Positions 56,608 to 64,000 of a DNA stretch of 64,000 nucleotides are shown piece after piece; within the stretch, counting starts at the first letter, position 1, and the number at the start of each line of letters is the position of its first letter. The position numbers and the translations under genes were made by a program. Source of the stretch: Streptomyces actinomycinicus (lineage in GTDB: Bacteria > Actinomycetota > Actinomycetes > Streptomycetales > Streptomycetaceae); contig NZ_JAERRK010000003.1 in NCBI RefSeq assembly GCF_016741775.1, positions 62,001 to 126,000 of the forward strand, read 5' to 3'. The notes beneath the pieces were generated by a model. The model saw only the letters and a list, made by a program, of their open reading frames with translations, ran no database searches and was not told the DNA's origin.

Positions 56608-58293
56608 ATGGAGACCGAGTCGGAGCCGTATGTCCGCCTTGCGTCCCTGCGACAGCTGCACCAGGTCATGGCCGACATGAACACGGCACGCAGCCTGGCG
56701 GACACACTGCAGACCGTCGCCGACGGCGCCGTGGGTGCCCTCGGGTACGAGATGGCGGCCGTCAACCTCGTGCGCCAGGACGGCGACCTCGTGGTCGCCG
56801 CCTTCGCCGGGAACTCGGCCGCCGAGGCCCTCATCACCGGCCGGGTCGGTTCCCGCGAGTCCTGGGACCGGCGGCTGAACATGGGCGAGCACTGGGGCGA
56901 CCTCATCTTCATACCGCACACCGAGGGCTGGGTCCTCGACGAGGACGACGTCCCGCAGTGGTACACCGACGGGCCCGCGCCCCGCTTCGAGGACGAGTGG
57001 CACCCCTCCGACCGGCTCTTCGCGCCCATGTACACCCCGGGCGTGCAGGGCGGCTCCTCCGGCGAGCTGCTCGGCGTCATATCCGTCGACCGCCCGCGCA
57101 ACGGCCGCCGCCCCGGCGCCTGGGGCCGCGAGGCCCTGCAGATGTACGCCTTCCAAGCCGCCATCGCGATCAGCAACGCGCGTCTGCGTGCCAACATGCA
57201 GCGCGCCCTGGTCCGTCTGGAGCGCGAGCAGCAGGCCCTGCGCGCCAGCGAGGAGTCCTTCCGGCAGGCCTTCGAGTACGCCCCCTCCGGCATGGCCATC
57301 GCCGAGATGGGCGGCGACCAGCACGGCCGCATCCTGCGCACCAACGACGCGCTGTGCAGGCTGCTCGGCCGGCCCGCCTCCGCGATGCGCCGTTACTCCT
57401 TCTCCGACCTCGTCCACCCCGAGGACATCGGCACCCTCCTGCGCACATCGGCGGAGGGCGGCCGCGCGGAACTCCGGCTCGGCCGACGCGACGGCACGTA
57501 CGTGTGGGTGTCCCTGCGCAACAGCGTCGTCGCGGACGCCGCCGACGGCCCCCGCTTCCTGCTGACCCACGTCGAGGACATAGAGGAGCGCAAGCGACGC
57601 GAGCTGCAGCTCGCCCACCGGGCCTCCCACGACTCGCTGACCGGGCTGCCGAACTCCGCCGAGCTGCGCTCGCGCCTGTCGGCCCGGCTCTGCCGGCGCC
57701 CCGCGCACGCCGGCGCGCCGGACTCCCTGGACGCGGCCTACGGCGGACTGCCCCCGGCGCTCGGCTCCGCCCGGGCCGCCGCCTTCGACGCCCCCGCCGG
57801 CCACGGCTTCGACTTCCCGCCGGGGCCGGAGGCGTTCGACGCCTACGACCACCATGTGCACACCGTCGCCCCCGAGGACGGCCGCGACGACGGCACCAAG
57901 GGGCTCGCCGTGCTCTTCTGCGACCTCGACGGCTTCAAGTCGATCAACGACCGCTTCGGGCACAACGCGGGCGACGCGGTCCTCATCGAAGTGGCCCGCA
58001 GGCTCTCCGGCGGGGTCCGCGACGGCGACACCGTGGCCCGTCTCGGCGGCGACGAGTTCGTGATCCTCGCCGACGGTCTCGGCCGGGCCGACGCCCAGGA
58101 CCTCGCCGTACGGCTGCGCAACGAGATCATCCAGCCGATCCGCGCCGAGGGGCGGGCCGTCCGGGTGGGCGCGAGCTTCGGCATCGGATGGGCACACTGC
58201 GGCATGACGGCGGACGAGGTGCTGAAGTCCGCTGACGAGCGGATGTACGTAGAGAAACGATCTCGTCCCAAACAGCACCGACGCGCGGGATGA
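56608..58293 (+). CDS. cdgB: Diguanylate cyclase CdgB (GAF-PAS-GGDEF)
   Basis: The protein is 561 aa. GAF (residues 25-205) and PAS/PAC (225-345) precede the catalytic domain with active site RLGGDEFVIL near 479 and I-site RDGD five residues before it, so product inhibition is kept. It makes c-di-GMP, which holds BldD in dimers and represses sporulation. GGGGGGAGGG lies before ATG 56608. Residues 345-380 include the PAC end. Confidence 0.92.
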   Translation: METESEPYVRLASLRQLHQVMADMNTARSLADTLQTVADGAVGALGYEMAAVNLVRQDGDLVVAAFAGNSAAEALITGRVGSRESWDRRLNMGEHWGDLIFIPHTEGWVLDEDDVPQWYTDGPAPRFEDEWHPSDRLFAPMYTPGVQGGSSGELLGVISVDRPRNGRRPGAWGREALQMYAFQAAIAISNARLRANMQRALVRLEREQQALRASEESFRQAFEYAPSGMAIAEMGGDQHGRILRTNDALCRLLGRPASAMRRYSFSDLVHPEDIGTLLRTSAEGGRAELRLGRRDGTYVWVSLRNSVVADAADGPRFLLTHVEDIEERKRRELQLAHRASHDSLTGLPNSAELRSRLSARLCRRPAHAGAPDSLDAAYGGLPPALGSARAAAFDAPAGHGFDFPPGPEAFDAYDHHVHTVAPEDGRDDGTKGLAVLFCDLDGFKSINDRFGHNAGDAVLIEVARRLSGGVRDGDTVARLGGDEFVILADGLGRADAQDLAVRLRNEIIQPIRAEGRAVRVGASFGIGWAHCGMTADEVLKSADERMYVEKRSRPKQHRRAG

Positions 58294-58410
58294 TCCGCAG
58301 GTCAGCGAGTTGATGCGGCGCGAGTCACCCGTTTGGCTCAGTCAGAGCGGGTAGGCTCGCCATTCCAGACCTGTACCGCATCCACTCGCACCCGCTGAGG
58401 AGACCAAGGG

Positions 58411-59331
58411 ATGACGCCCGGCGAAAACGGCCCGAGCACGCCCGAGGACGACCCGTTCGGCTACCTGTACGCCGATGGCCAGGCCAGAGGGGCCCAGCCG
58501 CCGTCCGGCGGCTACGGCTACCCGAACTCGGTCAGCAGGGTGCGCACGGTCGGTGAGCGCCAGTACAGCCAGCAGCAGGCGCCCTACGGCCAGCCGCCCA
58601 CCGTCCCGCAGCAGGGCGCCTACGGTCAGCCGAACGCCCACTACCAGGCCCCGGAGACGCTGCCCGGCGGCGCCCCGGCCGGCCGCCGGCCCGCGCCGCC
58701 CGCCGGGGGCACCGGCCGCCGCGGCCCGAACACCAAGGGTCTGCTGATCGGCGCGATCGCGGTGGTCGCCGCGGTCGTCATCGGCATCGGCGTCGCGATG
58801 ATCAACGGCGACACGGACGACGACAAGTCCGGCAACCAGGCCGGCGCGACCCCGACCCAGTCCCAGAGCCACGCTCCCAGCCCGTCGCGCAGCGGTTCCG
58901 CGGCGCCGGGGGAGCTGCCGAAGACGGACGCGAGCGCGCTGCAGCTCGGGCCCGGCGTGACGACGGCGTCGGACATCAAGGGTGCGCAGGCCAAGGGCGG
59001 AACCTATGTGACGGGCTTCAACCACGTCGGAGCGACGGTCACCTGGACGGTCGACAACGTCGAGAAGTCCGGCACCTACCGGCTGTACGTGCGCTACGGC
59101 ATCCCGGGCGTGGATGCCGACGCGACCCTGGTGGTCAACAACGAGGTGGACTCGCGGCCGATCCAGATGAAGAACTTCGGTGGCGGCACGCCCCAGGGCG
59201 ACTGGGAGAAGGGCTGGAAGACCACCTGGTCGAACGTGAACCTGAACAAGGGCACGAACACGATCCAGATCGCCTGCCAGAACGGCAACCAGTGCAACGC
59301 CGTCCTGGACCAGCTCTACATCGTCAAGTAG
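58411..59331 (+). CDS. Membrane-anchored protein with CBM35 domain
   Basis: The protein is 306 aa. The N-terminus (1-105) is Gln/Gly/Pro-rich and cytoplasmic, one membrane segment lies at about 110-132, then a Ser/Pro linker and a C-terminal CBM35-like domain (TYRLYVRYGIPGVDADATLVV, then NTIQIACQNGNQCNAVLDQLYIVK) with two Cys. CBM35 binds cell-wall or plant sugars. AAGG precedes ATG 58411. Confidence 0.78.
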   Translation: MTPGENGPSTPEDDPFGYLYADGQARGAQPPSGGYGYPNSVSRVRTVGERQYSQQQAPYGQPPTVPQQGAYGQPNAHYQAPETLPGGAPAGRRPAPPAGGTGRRGPNTKGLLIGAIAVVAAVVIGIGVAMINGDTDDDKSGNQAGATPTQSQSHAPSPSRSGSAAPGELPKTDASALQLGPGVTTASDIKGAQAKGGTYVTGFNHVGATVTWTVDNVEKSGTYRLYVRYGIPGVDADATLVVNNEVDSRPIQMKNFGGGTPQGDWEKGWKTTWSNVNLNKGTNTIQIACQNGNQCNAVLDQLYIVK

Positions 59332-59357
59332 AGGCTCATCGGTCCTCGAGCGCTACA

Positions 59358-59385
59358 GCCGCCGGAGGTGTTGATCTCCGGCGGC
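59358..59385 (+). terminator. Terminator after the CBM35 gene
   Basis: GCCGCCGGAG and CTCCGGCGGC pair with an 8-nt loop. Confidence 0.6.
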
Positions 59386-59541
59386 TGCCGGACATCGTGG
59401 ACTTCAGCTTGCCTGCGCAGGTGCCCGGCTTCAGAGCGGCCGGCTTGGTGCCGGTGGCACAGCCGAGGGTGGCCTTCCGGAAAGCCGGAGTGCGAGAAGT
59501 GATCTTGCCGACCGCTTGGCCGCCTCCGCCGTCAGAGGTTG

Positions 59542-60471
59542 CTATGCCGCGCTGAACTCCCCCGACACCGCCACCCGGTCGAGCAGTTCCTCGTAGGCCG
59601 TGCGGTCGAAGTCGCCCGCGGTGGTGGACCGTACGGTCGCCGCCGACAGGGCGACCGCGCGGGTGAGGCGGTCCGCCCAGGGGAGGTGGTCCGCGAGGCC
59701 GGACAGCAGGCCCGCGACCGCCGAGTCGCCCGCGCCGGTCGGGTTGCCGTGGAGGCGGGCGGGCGGGGTGGCACGCCAGCGGCCCTCCGGAGTGACGGCG
59801 AGCAGTCCCTCGGCGCCGAGGGAGGCGACCACCGCGTGGGCGCCACGCCGGCGGGCGTCCTGGGTGGCGCGCAACGGCTCGTGCGAACCGGTCAGTTCCG
59901 CCAGTTCGTCGGCGTTCGGCTTGATGACGTCCGGACGGGCGGCGACCCCGCGGCGCAGCGGCTCACCGCTGGTGTCCAGCAGCACCGGGACGCCGAGTGC
60001 CCGTGCGCTGCGTACGAGGCTCGCGTACGCCCCCACCGGCACCCCCGGCGGCAGGCTGCCGCACAGCGCCACCGCCGAGACACCGGCCAGCAGTTCCTGG
60101 TACCGGTCCAGGAAGGCGCCCCACTCGGCCGGTGTGATCTGCGGGCCCGGCTCGTTGAGCTGGGTGGTGTCACCGCACAGTTCGTCCACGACCGCGATCG
60201 TGCGCCGGGTCGCCCCGTGGACCGGCACCAGCGCGTCCACCACCCCCGGCGTGCCGGTGAGCCGTTCGCGCAGCACCTGGCCGGTCGGGCCGCCCGCGAA
60301 GCCGGTGACCGTCACCTCGTGGCCGAGCGCGGCCAGCACCCGGGCGACGTTCACGCCCTTGCCGCCGGGCCGCTCGACGACGTCCGAGACGCGGTGCGAG
60401 GTGTGCGGCCGCAGCGACCGCACGCGATAGGTGATGTCGAGAGCGGTGTTCAGTGTGACCGTGAGGATCAC
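59542..60471 (-). CDS. PfkB-family sugar-phosphate kinase (1-phosphofructokinase/tagatose-6-P kinase type)
   Basis: The protein is 309 aa. The ribokinase-type N-terminal GGKGVNVARVLAALG and the catalytic NPTGAGDSAVAGLL (base Asp) are present. The length and sequence group it with 1-phosphofructokinase and tagatose-6-phosphate kinase. It neighbours nagA and nagK, which suggests work on an aminosugar-derived phosphate. The start is GTG 60471. Confidence 0.83.
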   Translation of the reverse strand: MILTVTLNTALDITYRVRSLRPHTSHRVSDVVERPGGKGVNVARVLAALGHEVTVTGFAGGPTGQVLRERLTGTPGVVDALVPVHGATRRTIAVVDELCGDTTQLNEPGPQITPAEWGAFLDRYQELLAGVSAVALCGSLPPGVPVGAYASLVRSARALGVPVLLDTSGEPLRRGVAARPDVIKPNADELAELTGSHEPLRATQDARRRGAHAVVASLGAEGLLAVTPEGRWRATPPARLHGNPTGAGDSAVAGLLSGLADHLPWADRLTRAVALSAATVRSTTAGDFDRTAYEELLDRVAVSGEFSAA

Positions 60472-60593
60472 CCGGGCCGACCTCCCTCGAAGTCCCTGTG
60501 CCTGTCTTCGGTTTCCGGGGCCTCGATCATGCCAAAGAGAATGCGGCCGGCCCAGCCCCGGGTCGGCCGCCTTTTCCGGAAAACCTGGACGGA

Positions 60594-61793
60594 TCAGGCC
60601 AGTTGGGGACCGACCACCCACTCGCCCTGCCGCATCACGCCCTTCAGCGTGAAGTCGGCGTCGAGCACCACCAGATCGGCGTCCTTGCCCGGCTCCAGGG
60701 AACCGATGCGGTCCGAGAGGCCGAGCAGCCGGGCCGGGTTGGCGGACAGGGCCTTCACGGCGTCCTCCACGGACAGCCCGTCGACGGTCACCGCCCGCCG
60801 GAACGCGCGGTCCAGGGTGAGCGTGGAGCCCGCGATGGAACCGCCCTCCACCAGCCGGGCCACACCGTCGCGGACCTCCACCTCCAGCGGGCCGAGCATG
60901 TAGCGGCCGTCGCCTGAGCCGGCCGCGTCCATCGCGTCGGTGATGAACGCGACCCGGTCCGCACCCGCGTGACGGAACGCCAGCTCCAGCGCCGCGGGGT
61001 GCAGATGCGTGCCGTCGTTGATCAGCTCCACCGTGACCCGCTCGTCCTCCAGGAGGGCGGCGACGGGGCCGGGGGTGCGGTGGCCCAGGGCGGGCATGGC
61101 GTTGAAGAGGTGGGTGGCGACCGTGGCGCCCGCGTCGATCGCCTCGACGGTCTGCTCGTAGCTGGCGTCCGTGTGCCCGACGGCCGCGATCACGCCGTGC
61201 TCCGCGAGCAGCCGTACGGAGTCGATGCCGCCCGGCAGCTCGGTGGCGAGGGTCACCATCTTCGCCTTGCCGCGTGCCGCGTCGATCAGCTTGCGGACCT
61301 CGGCCGGCTCGGGGTCGCGCAGCAGCTCCTCGGAGTGCGCGCCCTTGCGGCACGGGGCGATGAACGGTCCCTCGAAGTGGATGCCGGCGATGTCGCCCTG
61401 CTCGGCCAGCTCGCTCAGCAGGCCCGCCTGGCCGACGAGCAGGTCCATCTCGTCGGTGACGGTGGAGGCGACGAGCGTGGTGGTGCCGTGCAGGCGGTGG
61501 GTGCGGATCGCGGTGAGGATCTCCTCGGCGGTACCGAAGAAGGAGGCTCCGCCGCCGCCGTGGTTGTGGATGTCGACGAAGCCGGGGACGACCCAGTGGC
61601 CGGTGAGGTCGGTCACCTGGGCGCCGGCCGGTGCGGTACCGGCGATGCGCTTGCCGTCCACGGCCAGCTGCCCGCCCCGCACCGTCCCGGTGGGAAGGAC
61701 CACGTTCGCGCCGGTGAGCACCTGCGGGCTCGTCGTGGCTGGTCGCGCAGTTCCTCGCGGCCCGTTGGGGGCGCTGTCCCGCTCGTTGGCCAT
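60594..61793 (-). CDS. nagA: N-acetylglucosamine-6-phosphate deacetylase
   Basis: The protein is 399 aa and releases acetate from GlcNAc-6-P. It has the metal site VDIHNHGGGG, the HFEGPF motif, GHTDASYEQ, HLFNAMPAL and the catalytic Asp in DAMDAAGSG. It overlaps nagK by one base (TGATG), so the two are translated together. The dre sites upstream of nagK probably place both under DasR. Confidence 0.94.
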   Translation of the reverse strand: MANERDSAPNGPRGTARPATTSPQVLTGANVVLPTGTVRGGQLAVDGKRIAGTAPAGAQVTDLTGHWVVPGFVDIHNHGGGGASFFGTAEEILTAIRTHRLHGTTTLVASTVTDEMDLLVGQAGLLSELAEQGDIAGIHFEGPFIAPCRKGAHSEELLRDPEPAEVRKLIDAARGKAKMVTLATELPGGIDSVRLLAEHGVIAAVGHTDASYEQTVEAIDAGATVATHLFNAMPALGHRTPGPVAALLEDERVTVELINDGTHLHPAALELAFRHAGADRVAFITDAMDAAGSGDGRYMLGPLEVEVRDGVARLVEGGSIAGSTLTLDRAFRRAVTVDGLSVEDAVKALSANPARLLGLSDRIGSLEPGKDADLVVLDADFTLKGVMRQGEWVVGPQLA

Positions 61794-62740
61794 CAGGTGC
61801 TTACCTCCGGAGTCGTAGGGGTGGCGGTCGTCAGCAGGTCCCGGGCGAGCAGCCCCGCGCCCAGGCAGCCGGCCGTGTCGCCGAGGGCGGCGGGGACGAT
61901 GGTGGGCAGTTTCTGGAAGGTGACCCGTCGCCGGACGGCGTCCCGCAGCGGCTGGAACAACACTTCCCCGGCCTCGGCGAGCCCGCCACCGATGATCAGC
62001 GTGCGGGGGTCCAGCAGGGTGAGCGCGGTGACCAGGCCGTCGGCGAGCGCGTCCACGGCTTCCTGCCAGATCCGTACGGCGTCCGGGTCACCGGACGCGA
62101 CGGCCCCGGCGCAGTCCGCGGCGTCCGCGTCCGGGTTCCCGCGGGCGGCGGCCCATGCCTCGGTGACGGCGGACGCGGAGGCGTACCGCTCCAGACAGCC
62201 GCGCTGCCCGCAGGGGCAGTCGATGCCGCCGGGGCGTACGACGACGTGGCCGATCTCGCCCGCGAAGCCGTGCGCGCCGGACTCCACCCGGCCGTCGATG
62301 CCGATGGCACCGGCGATCCCGGTGCCGAGCGGCACGAACAGGAACCGGTCCGCGCCCCGGCCCGCGCCGATCCGGCCCTCGGCGAGGCCGCCGGTGCGTA
62401 CGTCGTGGCCGAGGGCGACGGGCACCCCGAGCCGGTCGGCTAGCAGGGCCCGCAGGGGTACGTCCTGCCAGCCGAGGTTGGCCGCGTAGACGGCGGTGCC
62501 GTGCTCCTCGTCGACGATGCCGGGAACCGCTATGCCGGCCGCGGCGGCGGGTTCGCCGTACTGCTCGAGGCCGTGGCCGCGCAGTTCGGCGGCGAAGTCG
62601 AGGATGCCCGCGACCACCGCCGCGGGGCCGCGCTCGCGGCCGGTGGCGCGGCGTGCGCGATGGAGCAGTGCGCCGTCGTCGCCGACGAGGGCGGCCTTCA
62701 TCCCGGTACCGCCCACGTCCAGGGCGATGACATGTCTCAC
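61793..62740 (-). CDS. nagK: N-acetylglucosamine kinase (ROK family)
   Basis: The protein is 315 aa. The ATP loop is IALDVGGTGMKAALV. The ROK zinc motif CPCGQRGCLERYAS is near residue 172, and IGGGLAEAGEVL follows. It phosphorylates GlcNAc entering the cytoplasm. The start is GTG 62740 (or 62743). DasR-type sites lie 32-66 nt upstream. Confidence 0.9.
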   Translation of the reverse strand: MRHVIALDVGGTGMKAALVGDDGALLHRARRATGRERGPAAVVAGILDFAAELRGHGLEQYGEPAAAAGIAVPGIVDEEHGTAVYAANLGWQDVPLRALLADRLGVPVALGHDVRTGGLAEGRIGAGRGADRFLFVPLGTGIAGAIGIDGRVESGAHGFAGEIGHVVVRPGGIDCPCGQRGCLERYASASAVTEAWAAARGNPDADAADCAGAVASGDPDAVRIWQEAVDALADGLVTALTLLDPRTLIIGGGLAEAGEVLFQPLRDAVRRRVTFQKLPTIVPAALGDTAGCLGAGLLARDLLTTATPTTPEVST

Positions 62741-62771
62741 CACGGTGCCTAGTGTGGCCCTCCCACCCGGG

Positions 62772-62806
62772 AAAGGTCTAGTCCACTCGCGTGGTGTAGA
62801 CCTTAT
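62772..62806 (-). promoter_or_regulatory. Double dre-like (DasR) site between nagK and the solute-binding gene
   Basis: AAAGGTCTAGTCCACT (62772-62787) and GTGGTGTAGACCTTAT (62791-62806) each hold a variant of the DasR core TGGTCTAGACCA and are mirror images. They lie between the divergent nagK and the solute-binding gene. Confidence 0.75.
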
Positions 62807-62846
62807 GTGTCCACATATTGAACGGTCAGACAGCAGGGTTGGGGCT

Positions 62847-64000
62847 TTGAGCGTGCGTCGGCGTACGACAGGAACGATCGCGGTGGTGTCCGCACTGGGC
62901 ATGACGGCGGTTCTCGGCGGCTGCGGGGGATCGGGCTCCTCCGACGTGACCCTCAGACTCGTCGCCGCCGACTACGGCGACTCCTCCGCCAACGGCTCCC
63001 AGAAGTACTGGGACACCCTGGCCGAGGAGTACGAGTCGAAGCACCCCGGCGTGAAGGTCGAGGTCAGCGTCTACTCCTGGAACGACGTCGACCGCAAGGT
63101 CAAGGAGATGGTGGACGCCGGCCACGCGCCCGACATGGCACAGATCGGCGCGTACGCCGACTACGCCGCCGCCGGCAAGCTCTACCCGGCCTCCGAGCTG
63201 CTCTCCATCCGCACCCAGGCCGACGTCCTCTCCCAGCTCTCCGACGCCGGAGAGTGGAAGCACACGCAGTACGGCATACCCTTCGCCGCCTCGACCCGGG
63301 TGCTCTTCTACAACAAGACCCTGTTCGCCAAGGCCGGCATCACCCCGCCCACCACGTGGGACCAGCTGGCGGCCGACGCCAAGGCGCTCGAGGGCAGGGG
63401 CGTGAAGTATCCCTACGCGCTGCCGCTCGGCCCCGAGGAGGCGCAGGCCGAGACCATGCAGTGGCTGCTCAGCGGCGGCAGCGGCTACACCGACGACGTC
63501 GGCACCTACACCCTCGACTCCGCGCAGAACGTCGAGACCTTCACGTGGCTCAAGGACGAGCTGGTCGGCAAGGGCCTGACCGGGCCGGTCGCCCCCGGCA
63601 AGCTCAACCGTGCGGACGCCTTCGCCGCGTTCGCCGACGGCCAGGTCGGGATGCTCAACGGGCACCCCACGCTGATCCAGCAGGCCGGCAAGAAGGGCGT
63701 GAAGTTCGGCATGGTGCCGATGCCGGGGCCCACCGGCAAGGCCAGGGCGTCGATGGGTGTCGCGGACTGGATGATGGGCTTCAGGCAGAACGGGCACGCC
63801 GAGCAGATCGGTGACTTCCTCGACTTCGTCTACGCCCGGAAGAACGTGCTCGACTTCTCGCGCCGGTACGGTCTGCTGCCGGTCACCAGCTCCGCGTCCA
63901 ACGCCATGGCGGCGTCGGACAAGCCCGCGGACAAGGCCCTGCGCCCGTTCCTCGAGCAGCTGGCCACCTCGGAGCTGTATCCCGTCGGCAAGACCTCCTG
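62847..64000 (+). CDS. ABC sugar transporter solute-binding lipoprotein (partial, runs off the window end)
   Basis: At least 384 codons are visible. The lipobox is VLGGC (Cys27), and the mature protein is a type I solute-binding fold (FYNKTLFAKAGITPPTTWDQL, then NGHPTLIQQAGKK). It probably delivers aminosugars or chitin oligomers to an importer powered by MsiK. The start is TTG 62847 (GGGTT upstream) or GTG 62853. The 3' end lies outside the window. Confidence 0.85.
   Translation, partial: MSVRRRTTGTIAVVSALGMTAVLGGCGGSGSSDVTLRLVAADYGDSSANGSQKYWDTLAEEYESKHPGVKVEVSVYSWNDVDRKVKEMVDAGHAPDMAQIGAYADYAAAGKLYPASELLSIRTQADVLSQLSDAGEWKHTQYGIPFAASTRVLFYNKTLFAKAGITPPTTWDQLAADAKALEGRGVKYPYALPLGPEEAQAETMQWLLSGGSGYTDDVGTYTLDSAQNVETFTWLKDELVGKGLTGPVAPGKLNRADAFAAFADGQVGMLNGHPTLIQQAGKKGVKFGMVPMPGPTGKARASMGVADWMMGFRQNGHAEQIGDFLDFVYARKNVLDFSRRYGLLPVTSSASNAMAASDKPADKALRPFLEQLATSELYPVGKTS

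Noticed and set aside
59292..59555. Small plus-strand frame after the CBM35 gene
   Set aside because: No ribosome site and it overlaps a terminator; the minus-strand reading (ATLGCATGTKPAAL) is only weakly gene-like.

Overview
This window is chromosomal DNA from a Streptomyces. It has very high GC, third-position G/C bias in every real gene, GTG and TTG starts, TANNNT -10 boxes, Tat and lipobox secretion signals, and actinomycete marker genes (mshA, devA, cdgB, msiK, phoRP-phoU, carD). From memory, gene order follows the S. coelicolor core chromosome from about SCO4190 (devA) to SCO4286 (the sugar-binding lipoprotein beside nagKA). That is recalled synteny, not a search. I see no insertion sequence, phage, CRISPR array or rRNA. 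There is one tRNA (Thr, TGT).

Layout. 0-6.4 kb: devA-devB developmental operon, a phosphotransferase, a TetR regulator, a HelD-type RNA polymerase remodelling helicase, and a decayed RraA gene. 6.4-15.7 kb: UvrA-like ATPase, LysR and XRE regulators on either side of a palindrome, an HbhA-like protein, a DUF2516 membrane protein, a response-regulator/PP2C phosphatase, an NlpC/P60 hydrolase and a methyltransferase. 15.8-23.3 kb: mshA (mycothiol), a YbjN protein, a broken Tat-exported beta-helix protein, AraC/DUF2000, an AhpD-like protein, an MFS transporter and gpmA. 23.4-31.7 kb is the accessory-looking part: small secreted Cys proteins, a sialidase-like protein, a truncated DUF4097 gene, a His/Ser-rich lipoprotein, a GAF-ANTAR regulator, a DUF4242 Ni-binding-type protein, a Cys-rich peptide and most of the tandem repeats. 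31.7-45.6 kb: phoU / phoR-phoP with a PHO box, a lipoprotein, carD, ispD-ispF, cysS, rlmB, a DoxX protein, a nucleotidyltransferase and msiK. 45.8-54.1 kb: tRNA-Thr, a rhomboid-like protein, a FAD oxidoreductase, a GNAT, a SoxR-box oxidoreductase with a frameshift, a pentapeptide protein, an M1 peptidase, TerD and ArfB. 54.2-64 kb: an ECF41-type sigma factor, a GNAT, a flavin reductase, cdgB with a BldD box, a CBM35 protein, and the aminosugar cluster (PfkB kinase, nagA, nagK and a solute-binding lipoprotein) with DasR-type dre sites.

Regulatory links across the window. The motif TGTCACA-N16-CGTC lies before both the ECF41 sigma gene (54.1 kb) and the AhpD-like gene (21.0 kb). dre-like sites lie before nagK and msiK. 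Thirteen genes have a TANNNT box 6-7 nt before the start codon, which predicts leaderless transcripts. Two features are unusual. First, GC-rich intergenic tandem repeats are dense (units 13-50 bp, more than ten arrays). Second, several genes are broken: four of the breaks look like loss of one G from a short G run, so technical error must be separated from real decay.
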